Source: an uncultured Verrucomicrobiota bacterium (lineage in GTDB: Bacteria; Verrucomicrobiota; Verrucomicrobiia; Verrucomicrobiales; Verrucomicrobiaceae). From it: DNA of 49,194 nt. This document shows positions 1 through 8,004 of the stretch, piece by piece; the first letter of the stretch is position 1; every line of letters begins with the position of its first letter. The stretch spans positions 1 to 49,194 of the forward strand of contig CAINGK010000178.1 in NCBI GenBank assembly GCA_903848465.1, written 5' to 3'. The position numbers and the translations under genes were made by a program. The notes under the pieces were generated by a model, which saw only the letters and a program-made list of their open reading frames with translations, was not told the DNA's origin and did no database searches.

Positions 1-2
1 AA

Positions 3-53
3 TTGGATCGGTGGGACTTGAACCCACGTTGACTCCGGCTTCACCGGCGCACG
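3..53 (-). tRNA. tRNA-like 3' fragment (partial, no 5' half found)
   Basis: Read on the minus strand, this stretch has a canonical T arm (GTGGG, loop TTCAAGT, CCCAC) followed by an acceptor-like CGATCCA and a discriminator A, with no encoded CCA. Upstream is a small hairpin (CCGGT-GAA-GCCGG) in the place of a variable or anticodon arm. No matching 5' acceptor strand (TGGATCG) or D arm occurs in the next 100 bases on that strand, where a palindromic element begins at about position 54. I therefore see only a 3' remnant, perhaps left by integration or by disruption of a tRNA gene. It may also be a divergent long-variable-arm tRNA read incompletely. The amino-acid identity cannot be given. Confidence 0.4.
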
Positions 54-340
54 CCGTAACCATGCAGTGGAGTACAAAGATCGCGACAGCGTCTTGGAGT
101 GCGTGCGGCAAGCCTTGGCGCGACGCCGCTTTCGCAGGCTGTAGGGTGGGCTGGAGTCGCAGAGTATTCTACACCGCATGAAAGTGCTACTGCTTCAGCA
201 GGCCGGACGGAGTGCTGCGGCCAAAGCATATCCTTTACCCCGCGAAAGCGGTGTCGCCGATGCAGGCTTGCGCCGTGCATCTGTGCCACCGCACTCCAAG
301 ACGCTGTCGCGCTCTTTCATGCCCTACTGCACGGTTACGG
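54..340. repeat. ~290 bp imperfect palindrome with 22 bp perfect inverted arms
   Basis: Positions 82-103 and 290-311 are perfect 22 bp inverted copies beginning CGCGACAGCGTC. The symmetry extends outward: 54-70 mirrors 324-340 with 15 of 17 matches. It also continues inward: 120-134 mirrors 242-256 with 14 of 15. The whole stretch could fold into one long cruciform or RNA hairpin. It encodes no convincing protein. It lies between a tRNA-like 3' fragment and the stop codon of the DUF1549/DUF1553 gene. Its size and symmetry fit a MITE-like or REPIN-like dispersed element; whether it is multicopy cannot be seen from one window. Confidence 0.7.
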
Positions 341-417
341 TTTAGTGCGCCCCTCGTTATCCGTCGTCTTGGGGTGCTTGCGAGCGCGCTGATCGACAGA
401 CAGGAGCGTCTATCGTA

Positions 418-3261
418 CTAATTCAAGAATCGAAACTCCGGCGTGGACCACAGCGTCTGGATGAACCGCGCCCAAAGGTCGCGCACATCCTCAGCGGTGG
501 CGTTGCCGGAAAGGCTGGTATCGAGGTAATCTCGCACCTGAGCCTGCTCCTTCGCAGTGGGCTTGCGCTGCAAGGAATTTTGAAAGGCGTTCTCGATGCG
601 CTTATCGATCTCAGGGGAGGACTTGAGCACGAGATCAGCCGCGCTGCGGGCCTGCTCGATGACTTTGGGGGAGTTCATCAAAAAGAGGGCCTGTGTGGCC
701 ACGGTGCTGGTGGTACGCTGGGCGATGGGCTGGTTGATGTCGGCGAAATCGAAGACCTCAAACAGCGGGTGGCGCACGTTACGGAATGCGGCGGTGTAGA
801 GGCTGCGGCGGGTATCGAGGAACTGGTAGCCGTATTCGATGTTCTGAATCTTCTGGTCATTGGCATCCACCGCTTTGACCTCACTGACTCCAGGGCCGTA
901 GAGGGCGCGATCCAGAGTGCCTGCGGCGGCGAGCATGGCATCGCGCAGACACTCGGCATCCAGGCGCTTGCGGTTCATGTGGCTGAGCAGGCGGTTATCA
1001 GGGTCCATCGCGTGCTGAGCGGCGGAGGCCGTGCTGGTTGAATCCATGCGATAGGTATGGCTCATGACCATCTGCTTGATCAGATGCTTCAGACTCCAAC
1101 CGTCCTCGATGAACTTGAGGGCGAGATGATCAAGCAGTTCGGGATGGCTTGGCGCTTCCCCCGTAGAGCCGAAGTTGTCTGTGGTGCGGACAATGCCCGC
1201 GCCATAGAGCCAGTGCCAGATGCGATTAACCATGATGCGTGCAGTGAGCGGATTGTCGCGGGAAGTGATCCATTGCGCCAGTTGCAGGCGTCCACTGGCA
1301 TCTGCGGGAACTGCTGGCGCATCACCGCGCAGGGCAGCCTGGATAAAACCACGCGGCACCAAGGCTCCCAAATTGCGGGTGCTGCCGCGAATGTGAATCT
1401 TGGCGTCTTCGGGCGCGGTATCATCCGCCACAGACATGGCCTCGGGGCGGTCAGTCTGGCCTTTTTGCAGAGCCTTGAGTTCTTTCTCCACTTCGGCGAG
1501 CCGCTGCTTGAGTTTGACCGCAGCGGGAGATTCTTTTTTAACCTTCGGCTCAGCGAGCACTTCATCCGCAGGCAGAAACTGCACAGCATCGACCGTGACA
1601 AACCCTTGTGAAGCTGCGTTGGAAATGAGCACAAAGCCCTGGCCATTAGCCTCAAAGCGATAGGTGCCCAGGGAGGCAAACTGCAAGCCCGTGATGGCGT
1701 CCGTGACCATCTTGACACCTTTCAATTCCTCACCATCCGCATGCAGGATGGTGACGGTGACACTCTCGGCCCGAGTGGGACCCGCATTGAAAGCCAAGCG
1801 CACCTCATAGCGAGCGGTCTTGGGAATCTTAGGCGTGAAGGTGACGGTCTTCTCGCCTTTGCCGTCATTGTTGTCTGTGAGGTAACCGCTGCCAATGTAA
1901 GGCGGGCAGACGGTGGACCTCTTCCACACACCGACAATCTGCGCAGCGCTGTCATCGACCACGATGCCGGGGAGATCACTGACGGCGAGGTTTTTGCCCC
2001 CTCGTAGATCGGCGCTGCCAGCATCCCGCAGGCTATCCTTCAGCTTAGCGATTTGAGTTTTGAGAGCATTGGCCTGCTGCTCGTACTTCTGCATCGCAGT
2101 TTCGGCGGCACCATCCAGTGGCAGGGGCGTGTCGATCCAATGCGCGACGTTGTCGGTGTAATTTTTGAGCGTCTTGGTGCTGCGGAGAATACCGGCGAGC
2201 GCGTAGTAATCGCGTGCGGAGATGGGATCAAACTTGTGGTCGTGGCAACGGGCGCAGCCGAGGGTGAGTCCGAGGAAGGCGCGGCCCATGGTGTCGAGTT
2301 GCTCATCGACGATGTCCATGCGCAGCATGCCCTTGTCCTGCTCCTCATAATTCGTGGGACCAAGCGCGAGGAAACCGGTGGCCGTCACCTGCCTGCGGCG
2401 AGCGGCAGCATCTGTAGCTGGCAGGAGATCACCCGCCAAATGCTCGGTGATCATGCGATCAATCGGCACGTTATCGCGAATGGACTCGATGACGTAATCA
2501 CGGAAACGCCACGCATCTTTGAATGGCAGCGAGCGCCCACCGCCGGAGGATTCGGCGAAGCGCGTGATGTCCAGCCAATGCGAGGCAAAGCGCTCGGCAA
2601 AAGCAGCGGAGGCGAGCAACTCGTCCACGCGCTTCTCATACGCCGCTGGCGTGAGCGCTGCCGGCTGAGAGAGGTCTGGCGGCAGCCCGGTGAGGTCAAA
2701 GGCCAGCCTGCGCTGTAGGATGGTGGGACTGGCATCTGGCGCTGGCGTGAGCTGATTGGCCTCCAGCTTGGCGAGGATGAAACGGTCAATGTCGTTCGCG
2801 GGCCAAGCCGTGTTTTTCACCACCGGCGGTGGCGTGGCCTTGGGTGGTTGGAAGGACCAGAAGCTGGCATCCGCACGGGAGGATTTGACTTTACCTCCAG
2901 CGTTGGCGACTTCATCGCGCGGATCAGGCGCGCCGGATTCGATCCACAGCTTGAGATCAGCGACTTCGCTCTCCTTGAGCTTGCGCTTGGGCGGCATTTT
3001 CAAATCGCGGTCGGTGTAGCAAACCGCCTGCCAGAGCTTGCTCTCGGCGATCTTACCGGGGACCAACGCAGGGCCGGAGTCACCGCCGGTCTGCCAGCCT
3101 GCACGGGAATCGAGACGCAGGCCACCCTTCTGCTTATCGGGGCCGTGGCAGTCAATGCAGTTCGCGATGAGCAGCGGCCGGATGCGTTGCTCAAAATGCG
3201 TCAGGTCCGCAGCACTGGCGGCAGCGGAGAGAAAAGCGAGAAAGAGGGCGCGTCGGATCAT
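418..3261 (-). CDS. PSCyt1-DUF1549-DUF1553 (PSD1) secreted cytochrome-like protein
   Basis: A 947-residue exported protein of the planctomycete/verrucomicrobial cytochrome family. I start it at the Met that opens a clear signal peptide (MIRRALFLAFLSAAASAA); a longer frame begins 66 bases upstream but lacks one at its end. An N-terminal cytochrome domain has a heme site C35-IDC-H39 and a later KMPP Met-ligand candidate. DUF1549 follows (DIDRFILAKLE, LTGLPP, and a second CxxCH, CARCH). A beta-rich insert resembling Golvesin/xanthan-lyase carbohydrate-binding modules comes next (VDDSAAQIVGVWK, YEVRLAF). DUF1553 is at the C-terminus (NPLTARIMVNRIWHWLYG). The family's activity is not established; links to polysaccharide breakdown are a proposal. 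No DUF1501 partner lies beside this copy; it follows a methyltransferase gene by 41 bases. Confidence 0.9.
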   Translation of the reverse strand: MIRRALFLAFLSAAASAADLTHFEQRIRPLLIANCIDCHGPDKQKGGLRLDSRAGWQTGGDSGPALVPGKIAESKLWQAVCYTDRDLKMPPKRKLKESEVADLKLWIESGAPDPRDEVANAGGKVKSSRADASFWSFQPPKATPPPVVKNTAWPANDIDRFILAKLEANQLTPAPDASPTILQRRLAFDLTGLPPDLSQPAALTPAAYEKRVDELLASAAFAERFASHWLDITRFAESSGGGRSLPFKDAWRFRDYVIESIRDNVPIDRMITEHLAGDLLPATDAAARRRQVTATGFLALGPTNYEEQDKGMLRMDIVDEQLDTMGRAFLGLTLGCARCHDHKFDPISARDYYALAGILRSTKTLKNYTDNVAHWIDTPLPLDGAAETAMQKYEQQANALKTQIAKLKDSLRDAGSADLRGGKNLAVSDLPGIVVDDSAAQIVGVWKRSTVCPPYIGSGYLTDNNDGKGEKTVTFTPKIPKTARYEVRLAFNAGPTRAESVTVTILHADGEELKGVKMVTDAITGLQFASLGTYRFEANGQGFVLISNAASQGFVTVDAVQFLPADEVLAEPKVKKESPAAVKLKQRLAEVEKELKALQKGQTDRPEAMSVADDTAPEDAKIHIRGSTRNLGALVPRGFIQAALRGDAPAVPADASGRLQLAQWITSRDNPLTARIMVNRIWHWLYGAGIVRTTDNFGSTGEAPSHPELLDHLALKFIEDGWSLKHLIKQMVMSHTYRMDSTSTASAAQHAMDPDNRLLSHMNRKRLDAECLRDAMLAAAGTLDRALYGPGVSEVKAVDANDQKIQNIEYGYQFLDTRRSLYTAAFRNVRHPLFEVFDFADINQPIAQRTTSTVATQALFLMNSPKVIEQARSAADLVLKSSPEIDKRIENAFQNSLQRKPTAKEQAQVRDYLDTSLSGNATAEDVRDLWARFIQTLWSTPEFRFLN

Positions 3262-3302
3262 CAGGTGGTACGAAGGCAAACGAGGCGCGTTTGGAACCTC
3301 TT

Positions 3303-4013
3303 TCAGACCGTGAACCGCAGAATGCAATGCTGCTGGTACTGGCCGATGATCTCCGGCTCTGACAGCGCCGCCTGCTTCGCCATCTGCTTGAGATCGGCCA
3401 GGGTCTCGGGGAAGTCGTACGCAGCGACATGCGCGCAGGCTTCTTCAAGCTGCTCGGGGACGACCTCGGTCCACTGCGTGCGCATGAAATTTAGGTAGCC
3501 GTCGAGGTATTGCTCACGCGTCTGGCCCTCCTCACGCACGACATCGACCAGGATGAACTGCCCCCCAGGCACGAGGCGCTCGGCGCAGGCGGAAAACAGG
3601 CGCTGTTTGCCCGCCGCATCCAGATGATGCACAGCAAAGCCGCTAAAGATGAGGTCAAAGGCCGAATCCGTGTCTTCCACAGTCTGGAGCATGTCCTTGT
3701 GGTGCAGCGCCGTATTGGCGAGGCCATTCAAATGCGTGCGCGCTTCATCGAGCGCGGAGGCAGACAGGTCCACGCCGTCGTAGCTGGCTGGCGGGGCGGC
3801 ACGCAAGCAGGGTGCCAGAAAGCGTGCATTGCCACAGCCAAGATCTAGGAGGTGATACTGCCCCTGCGCGTGGCGCTGCTGCAACAAGCCAGTGACGTGG
3901 CCATAGATCTCACGATGGAACATGTAGTTCTTCTCGGAGATGGTGTCGTAGAGCGTCCAGGCTTTGCGAAAAAGGGCGGTGTTGTCGTCTTGAGAGAGGG
4001 AGGAAAGGCTCAT
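3303..4013 (-). CDS. class I SAM-dependent methyltransferase
   Basis: 236 residues. The Rossmann-fold SAM site is visible as LLDLGCGNARFL (motif I), then an acidic end of strand 2 (YDGVDLS) and a post-motif DLIFSGFAVHHLD, typical of small-molecule or lipid methyltransferases (Methyltransf_12/25 type). There is no signal peptide, so it acts in the cytoplasm. Its start overlaps the stop of the upstream MFS gene in an ATGA arrangement, so the two are probably translationally coupled, and the PSCyt1/DUF1553 gene follows 41 bases downstream. The substrate is unknown; coupling to a carboxylate-type carrier hints at a small acid, but that is inference. Confidence 0.85.
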   Translation of the reverse strand: MSLSSLSQDDNTALFRKAWTLYDTISEKNYMFHREIYGHVTGLLQQRHAQGQYHLLDLGCGNARFLAPCLRAAPPASYDGVDLSASALDEARTHLNGLANTALHHKDMLQTVEDTDSAFDLIFSGFAVHHLDAAGKQRLFSACAERLVPGGQFILVDVVREEGQTREQYLDGYLNFMRTQWTEVVPEQLEEACAHVAAYDFPETLADLKQMAKQAALSEPEIIGQYQQHCILRFTV

Positions 4014-5317
4014 GTTTTGCGAGATACGGGACCGGTGCGGCAGAAGAGAACCGCCACCGCGCTGAGGGCGACCATGGCGGCGACGCCATTGAGCGCCATG
4101 CTCATGTCATAGCGATTTTTCAGCCACGCCACCATTTCAGGACTGACGTAGCCAGCGAGGTTGCCGAGGGAATTGATCAGCGCGATGCCAGCCGCAGCCG
4201 CAGTGCCGGACAGAATGGCCGTGGGCAGCGCCCAGAAACAGGCAGCGGCGGACATGACGCCGGTAATGGCAATCGCCAGCGCCACCATCACCCCGACCGG
4301 AGGCACTCCTGGCAGGCCGCTGATGACAAAGGCCGCAGCGGCCACGAGCGCAGAAATGCCCACATGCCAGCGGCGCTCACCCGTGCGGTCAGAGTTACGG
4401 CTCACCAGCACCATGCCGACGGCGGCACAGCCCCAGGGAATGGCGGAGTACAGGCCGACGATCCACTCATTCTTGGAGAAGGTGTTTTTAACGATCTGCG
4501 GTAGCCAGAACGAAGCGCCATAGATGCCGACGACAATGCCAAAGTAAATCAGGCTGCACAGCCACACCTGCGGTGATTTAAAAGCATCCAGCGCGCTGTG
4601 ATTCTGATGCCCTTCGCTAGCCTTCGCCTCTTCATCGTCATCCAGCCGACTTTGCAGCAAACGTTTTTCATCCATGGTGAGCCAAGTGGCCAGTGACGGA
4701 CGATCGGTGAGAAAAAACGGCACTGTGCAGCCCACAATCACGCTGGGAATACCTTCGATGATGAAGAGCCACTGCCAGGCTTTGAGCCCCCACCAGTCAT
4801 GGGCAGTTGCCAGCAGCCAGCCGGAAAGCGGCGAGCCAAACACACCCGCCAGCGCGATGGCCGTCATGAACAGCGCCACCATACGCGCCCGGTGCTCGCG
4901 CGGAAACCAGTAGGTGAGGTAGAGAATGATGCCGGGAAAGAACCCCGCCTCGGCGATGCCCAGGATAAACCGCATCGTGTAAAACGAAACCGGGCTGGTG
5001 CAAGTGGCCATCAAGGCCGAAACCACGCCCCAACCGATCATGATGCGGGCGATCCACAGCCGCGCCCCCACACGATGCAGCATGATGTTTCCCGGCACCT
5101 CAAACAGGAAGTAACCGATGAAGAAGATGCCGGAACCGGTGGCGAACACCGCATCTGAAAACCACGGCTCCACCTTCATCCCCAGCTTCGCAAAACCCAC
5201 ATTCACCCGGTCCAGATAGGCCAGGATATAGCAGATAAAGAGGAAGGGAATGAGCCGCCACGCGACCTTGCGGTAGGTGGCGGCGGAAAATGCAGCGTCT
5301 GCGGTGGGGTTTGGCAT
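4010..5317 (-). CDS. MFS transporter, anion:cation symporter (ACS) family
   Basis: 435 residues with about 12 hydrophobic segments. The N-terminal WRLIPFLFICYILAYLDRVN is the hallmark opening of the ACS branch of the major facilitator superfamily (hexuronate, tartrate and phthalate carriers such as TtuB). RFILGIAEAGFFPG, in transmembrane helix 4, is also typical. It should carry an organic anion across the inner membrane with protons. The stop codon overlaps the start of the downstream methyltransferase (ATGA). The actual substrate cannot be deduced from sequence. Confidence 0.9.
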   Translation of the reverse strand: MPNPTADAAFSAATYRKVAWRLIPFLFICYILAYLDRVNVGFAKLGMKVEPWFSDAVFATGSGIFFIGYFLFEVPGNIMLHRVGARLWIARIMIGWGVVSALMATCTSPVSFYTMRFILGIAEAGFFPGIILYLTYWFPREHRARMVALFMTAIALAGVFGSPLSGWLLATAHDWWGLKAWQWLFIIEGIPSVIVGCTVPFFLTDRPSLATWLTMDEKRLLQSRLDDDEEAKASEGHQNHSALDAFKSPQVWLCSLIYFGIVVGIYGASFWLPQIVKNTFSKNEWIVGLYSAIPWGCAAVGMVLVSRNSDRTGERRWHVGISALVAAAAFVISGLPGVPPVGVMVALAIAITGVMSAAACFWALPTAILSGTAAAAGIALINSLGNLAGYVSPEMVAWLKNRYDMSMALNGVAAMVALSAVAVLFCRTGPVSRKT

Positions 5318-5374
5318 GCGGGCCGCATGAGAGCATCATTCAGCCAGCACGCCAGCGTTCCCTTTCAGCACGGC

Positions 5375-5608
5375 TCAAAATGGCCGAGGCACAATGAAGT
5401 GTCCGTTGCCATTGGGATGCGGACGATACCAGACGCCGCGATGTTCGAAGTAATTCACACCGCCGTAGTGATAGGGACGCGCGCCGTACGGCACCATGAT
5501 AGGAGGACCAACCACGGGTCTGATCGGCCGACCATAGCCGGGGCCGACAAAGCACGAGGTCAAGGTGAACAAAACAATGGCGGAGCAGAACAGATGCTGA
5601 AGTTTCAT
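5375..5608 (-). CDS. small proline/glycine-rich lipoprotein
   Basis: 77 residues from the Met of MKLQHLFCSAIVLFTLTSC. LTSC is a good lipobox, so the mature protein should be lipid-anchored at Cys19. The rest is rich in Pro, Gly, Tyr and Arg (GPGYGRPIRP, GVNYFEHRGVWYRPHPN). A longer reading frame reaches 32 codons further upstream but would bury the signal peptide, so I reject that start. No recognised domain; function unknown. It lies upstream of the MFS gene on the same strand, 57 bases away. Confidence 0.65.
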   Translation of the reverse strand: MKLQHLFCSAIVLFTLTSCFVGPGYGRPIRPVVGPPIMVPYGARPYHYGGVNYFEHRGVWYRPHPNGNGHFIVPRPF

Positions 5609-5758
5609 GGTGTTGTTGAGGTTGTTTGATAAACTGACGCGGTATTCAACGAAGCATCTGAAAAAATATTCATCACGTATTGACCGAAAGGCAGCGATTT
5701 CCACTTTCGTTTACTGCCACTCGTTTCAAAGTCTCCGCTCCCATCCCCCGCCCCGTCC

Positions 5759-6820
5759 ATGACTCAAGCCGAAGCCAAAACCCAACTCGACACCCAAGTC
5801 CGCGAAATCATCAACTGGCATTTCTCGCCTGAAACCGGTTGCCCCTTCTGGCTCGACTGGGCCCAAAAAAATTTCGATCCCCGTGGCAAGGTGAACAACT
5901 ATGAGGACATCATCGCCCATTTCCCACACTTTCAGGACGAGTGGCTGCGCGACCTCCAGCCGGAAGTCTGGGTGCCTGCCGCATTCAAGGGCAAGCCCTT
6001 CAACATTTTCGAAACCGGCGGCACCACCGGCATGCCCAAGCAGCGCATCGGCTGGAATGACTTCCGCGTCGATTACGAAGAATTCAGCCACAAGCTCGAC
6101 GACAAGCATTTCCCACCCGGTGAAGCCTGGATCATGGTCGGCCCGACCGGTCCCCGTCGCCTGCGCCTCGCCGTGGAGCATCTGGCCAACTATCGCGGCA
6201 GTTCCTGCTATTTCGTGGATCTCGATCCGCGCTTCGTCAAAAAGGCCATCACCAACAAGCAATTCGACGTCGCACGCCAGTACATGGACCACGTGATCGA
6301 CCAGGCCGTGCTCATTTTGAAGAACCGTAAGGTTTCCGCCATTTTCACCACGCCCAAGCTGCTCGAAGCCCTGGCCGAAAAGGTGGATCTCTATTCCGCC
6401 GGCATCCGTGGCTGCTTCGTCGGTGGCACCACCATGACACCACAGTACGTGCGCTTCATCGTCGAAGAAGTGCTGGAAAACCGCATCGGCTTCTACCCGA
6501 CCTACGGCAACACCCTCATGGGTCTGGCCGCCAGCGTGCAGCTTACCCCTGAGGACAACTTCTCCATCTCTTATTACGCACCCCAACCGCGCGCCGTCCT
6601 GCGCGTGGTCGATCCCAAGCAGACGGAAAACACCGTCGAATACGACGCCTGGGGCCGCGTGGAGCTCACCACCCTCACCAAGGAATTCTTCATGCCCCGC
6701 TTCCTGGAGCGCGACGAAGCCATGCGCCGCCGCCCCCGCGCCCCCTATGCCTGGGATGGCGTCGCCGACGTGCGCCCCTTCGGTGCGATGGAGAAGACCA
6801 TCGTGGAAGGTGTGTACTAA
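5759..6820 (+). CDS. short PaaK/CoA-ligase-like adenylate-forming enzyme
   Basis: 353 residues. The phosphate-binding motif of the acyl-adenylate superfamily is clear (FETGGTTGMPKQR, near residue 83), as is a PaaK-like YPTYGNTLMG. PaaK phenylacetate-CoA ligases are usually about 430 residues with a separate C-terminal domain. Here the sequence ends soon after an adenylation-core motif (AYDAWGRVELT region), so the mobile C-terminal domain is short or missing. It may therefore activate an aryl or acyl acid to its adenylate for a separate partner rather than complete thioester formation. It is followed by a rho-independent terminator and stands alone on its strand. Confidence 0.75.
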   Translation: MTQAEAKTQLDTQVREIINWHFSPETGCPFWLDWAQKNFDPRGKVNNYEDIIAHFPHFQDEWLRDLQPEVWVPAAFKGKPFNIFETGGTTGMPKQRIGWNDFRVDYEEFSHKLDDKHFPPGEAWIMVGPTGPRRLRLAVEHLANYRGSSCYFVDLDPRFVKKAITNKQFDVARQYMDHVIDQAVLILKNRKVSAIFTTPKLLEALAEKVDLYSAGIRGCFVGGTTMTPQYVRFIVEEVLENRIGFYPTYGNTLMGLAASVQLTPEDNFSISYYAPQPRAVLRVVDPKQTENTVEYDAWGRVELTTLTKEFFMPRFLERDEAMRRRPRAPYAWDGVADVRPFGAMEKTIVEGVY

Positions 6821-6845
6821 GAGGCCCGTTAAATCTGCCTTTTTT

Positions 6846-6886
6846 CAACCGGGGGTGCAACCAAAGTGCTCCCGGTTTGTTTTTGT
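6846..6886 (+). terminator. rho-independent terminator after the adenylate-forming gene
   Basis: AACCGGG at 6847-6853 pairs with CCCGGTT at 6871-6877, and the second arm runs straight into TGTTTTTG. It lies 26 bases after the stop codon of the upstream gene and separates it from plsX. Confidence 0.75.
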
Positions 6887-6981
6887 CGTCTATGGCTAAA
6901 AACTCCCGTTTGCATTCCCGCCTCCGCACGCTTTAAGACTTGCTAACCGATGTTCTTGAAGACTCTCACGCAACCGCAGGA

Positions 6982-8004
6982 ATGAAGATCGCACTGGATG
7001 CCATGGGGGGCGACTTCGCCCCACAAAATCCCATCGCGGGCGTCAAACTCGCCCTCGAGTCGCTGCCTGCCATCACCAAGCTGTTTTTGGTGGGTATTCC
7101 TGACGCCATTGAAAAGGAACTGAAACGCCAAGGCATCTCCAGCCCGAAACTGGAAATCGTGCCCGCCAGCCAGATCGTGGAAATGTCTGACAGCGGCATC
7201 GACGCGGTCCGCAAAAAGAAGGACAGTTCCATCAGCGTGGCCGTGGACATGGTCAAAGACGGGCGGGCGGATGCAGTGGTCAGCGCCGGGCACACGGGGG
7301 CCGCCGTAACCGCGTCCCTGATCAAACTGCGTACCCTCACCCATATTGAGCGGCCAGCCATCGCCTCGATCATGCCATCATTGAACAAGCACTGGGTGCT
7401 CATTGATGCCGGGGCCAATCCTGACAGCGAGCCTTCGCATCTGGTGCAAAACGCCATCATGGGCAGCGCCTTTGCCCGCCATGTGCTGGGCCGGAAAAAT
7501 CCGAGCGTCGGTCTCATGTCCAACGGTACCGAGGAAGAAAAAGGCAACGCGCTCTGCAAAGAGACCGGCAAGCTGCTGCGTCAAACCGCTGGCTTGAACT
7601 TCATCGGCAACGTCGAAGGCCACGACGTGTGGGACTCGCCGCCGGACGTCGTCGTGTGCGACGGCTTTACCGGCAATGTCATTTTGAAAAACGCCGAAGC
7701 GCTCTCCCACGCCATCTTCAGCATGGTGAAGAGCGAAATCAAAAGCGGCTTCTGGACCAAGATCGGCGGCCTGCTGGCCAAGCCCGCCTTCAAACGCGTC
7801 CACACCCGCACCAATCCCGACGAGGTCGGCGGCATGCCGCTGCTGGGACTGAAAGGCATCACCATTATCGCCCATGGCAGTGCATCTCCGTTTGCCATGA
7901 AGAACGCCATACGGCAGGCTTGTGAATCCATCCAACACCAGGTGGGGCCGCACATCGAAGCCGCCGCTACCGCCCATTCCATTGCTCTCCATGCCCGCTC
8001 CTAG
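6982..8004 (+). CDS. plsX: phosphate acyltransferase PlsX
   Basis: 340 residues from MKIALDAMGGDFAP, the near-universal PlsX opening; an upstream in-frame Met would add 14 residues that do not fit the family. PlsX makes acyl-phosphate from acyl-ACP for PlsY in phosphatidic acid synthesis and is a peripheral membrane enzyme. Other family stretches include SAGHTGA, ALLDAGAN-like VLIDAGANPD and VCDGFTGNV. Length matches E. coli PlsX. The last 14 bases overlap fabH, the common plsX-fabH gene pair. The usual upstream rpmF (ribosomal protein L32) is not present here. Confidence 0.97.
   Translation: MKIALDAMGGDFAPQNPIAGVKLALESLPAITKLFLVGIPDAIEKELKRQGISSPKLEIVPASQIVEMSDSGIDAVRKKKDSSISVAVDMVKDGRADAVVSAGHTGAAVTASLIKLRTLTHIERPAIASIMPSLNKHWVLIDAGANPDSEPSHLVQNAIMGSAFARHVLGRKNPSVGLMSNGTEEEKGNALCKETGKLLRQTAGLNFIGNVEGHDVWDSPPDVVVCDGFTGNVILKNAEALSHAIFSMVKSEIKSGFWTKIGGLLAKPAFKRVHTRTNPDEVGGMPLLGLKGITIIAHGSASPFAMKNAIRQACESIQHQVGPHIEAAATAHSIALHARS

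Noticed and set aside
580..1611. Long plus-strand reading frames opposite the PSCyt1/DUF1553 gene
   Set aside because: They are antisense shadows with no domain signal; the minus-strand protein has signal peptide, heme motifs and family domains.
6892..6936. 14-codon ORF MAKNSRLHSRLRTL ahead of plsX, place of rpmF
   Set aside because: Too short and unlike L32; probably chance after the terminator.
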